This document shows positions 5,955 through 5,995 of a stretch of 5,995 nucleotides of DNA, piece by piece. The notes under the pieces are model-generated. The model made no database searches. It worked only from the letters and a program-made list of their open reading frames with translations, and was not told the DNA's origin. This DNA is from an uncultured Lachnospiraceae bacterium (GTDB lineage: Bacteria > Bacillota > Clostridia > Lachnospirales > Lachnospiraceae). Where the stretch lies: NCBI GenBank assembly GCA_947651335.1, contig CANSYV010000106.1, positions 1 to 5,995 on the forward strand, given 5' to 3'. Numbering within the stretch: the stretch's first letter is position 1; each line of letters opens with the position of its first letter. A program made the translations under genes and the position numbers.

Positions 5955-5995
5955 CGGGACTGCTTCTCTCAGAATACATATTGGAAAGAAAAAAA

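Noticed and set aside
5758..5979. Minus-strand 73-residue reading frame
   Set aside because: It is the antisense of the rubrerythrin fragment; the plus-strand reading has clear family motifs, and the minus one is arginine/phenylalanine-rich with no recognisable domain.

Overview
The window looks like chromosomal DNA from an anaerobic Firmicute, most likely a Lachnospiraceae/Clostridia gut-type bacterium. The reasons are strong purine-rich Shine-Dalgarno sequences, an AlsK-like ROK kinase next to a short NagB, and a clostridial-type rubrerythrin remnant. The genus cannot be fixed from the sequence alone.

Left part (about 1-4217, + strand): a compact four-gene operon. It holds a class III (fold type I) PLP aminotransferase, a ROK-family transcriptional regulator with a winged helix, a ROK sugar kinase that most resembles D-allose kinase AlsK, and a glucosamine-6-phosphate deaminase (NagB). 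Spacers are about 23-36 bp. A weakly supported basic tail of an upstream protein, possibly a transporter, may overlap the aminotransferase start. The simplest reading is a sugar/amino-sugar utilisation operon: the kinase makes a hexose 6-phosphate, NagB turns glucosamine-6-P (or a close relative) into fructose-6-P plus ammonia, and the ROK protein senses the sugar. The aminotransferase is the unexplained member. It keeps the PLP lysine and aspartate but appears to lack the usual carboxylate-binding arginine, and it starts abruptly without the usual N-terminal segment.

Right part (about 4160-5635, - strand, convergent with the operon and AT-richer by eye): a decayed two-gene module made of an AAA_21-type ATPase and a DUF4276 (TOPRIM-like) protein, an architecture suggestive of genome or phage defence. 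The ATPase has its Walker A, signature and Walker B motifs but is split over three frames at two apparent internal deletions. The DUF4276 gene keeps its ancestral ribosome binding site and ATG right after the ATPase stop, but has lost its N-terminal part at a third deletion. Its remaining reading frame runs 58 bp into the 3' end of nagB.

Far right (5636-5995): a good promoter for the ATPase, an AT-rich spacer, then an N-terminal rubrerythrin fragment with neither a start codon nor a C-terminal half. So an intact metabolic operon lies beside a stretch of eroded genes. I see no tRNA, rRNA, CRISPR array, insertion sequence or convincing intrinsic terminator.
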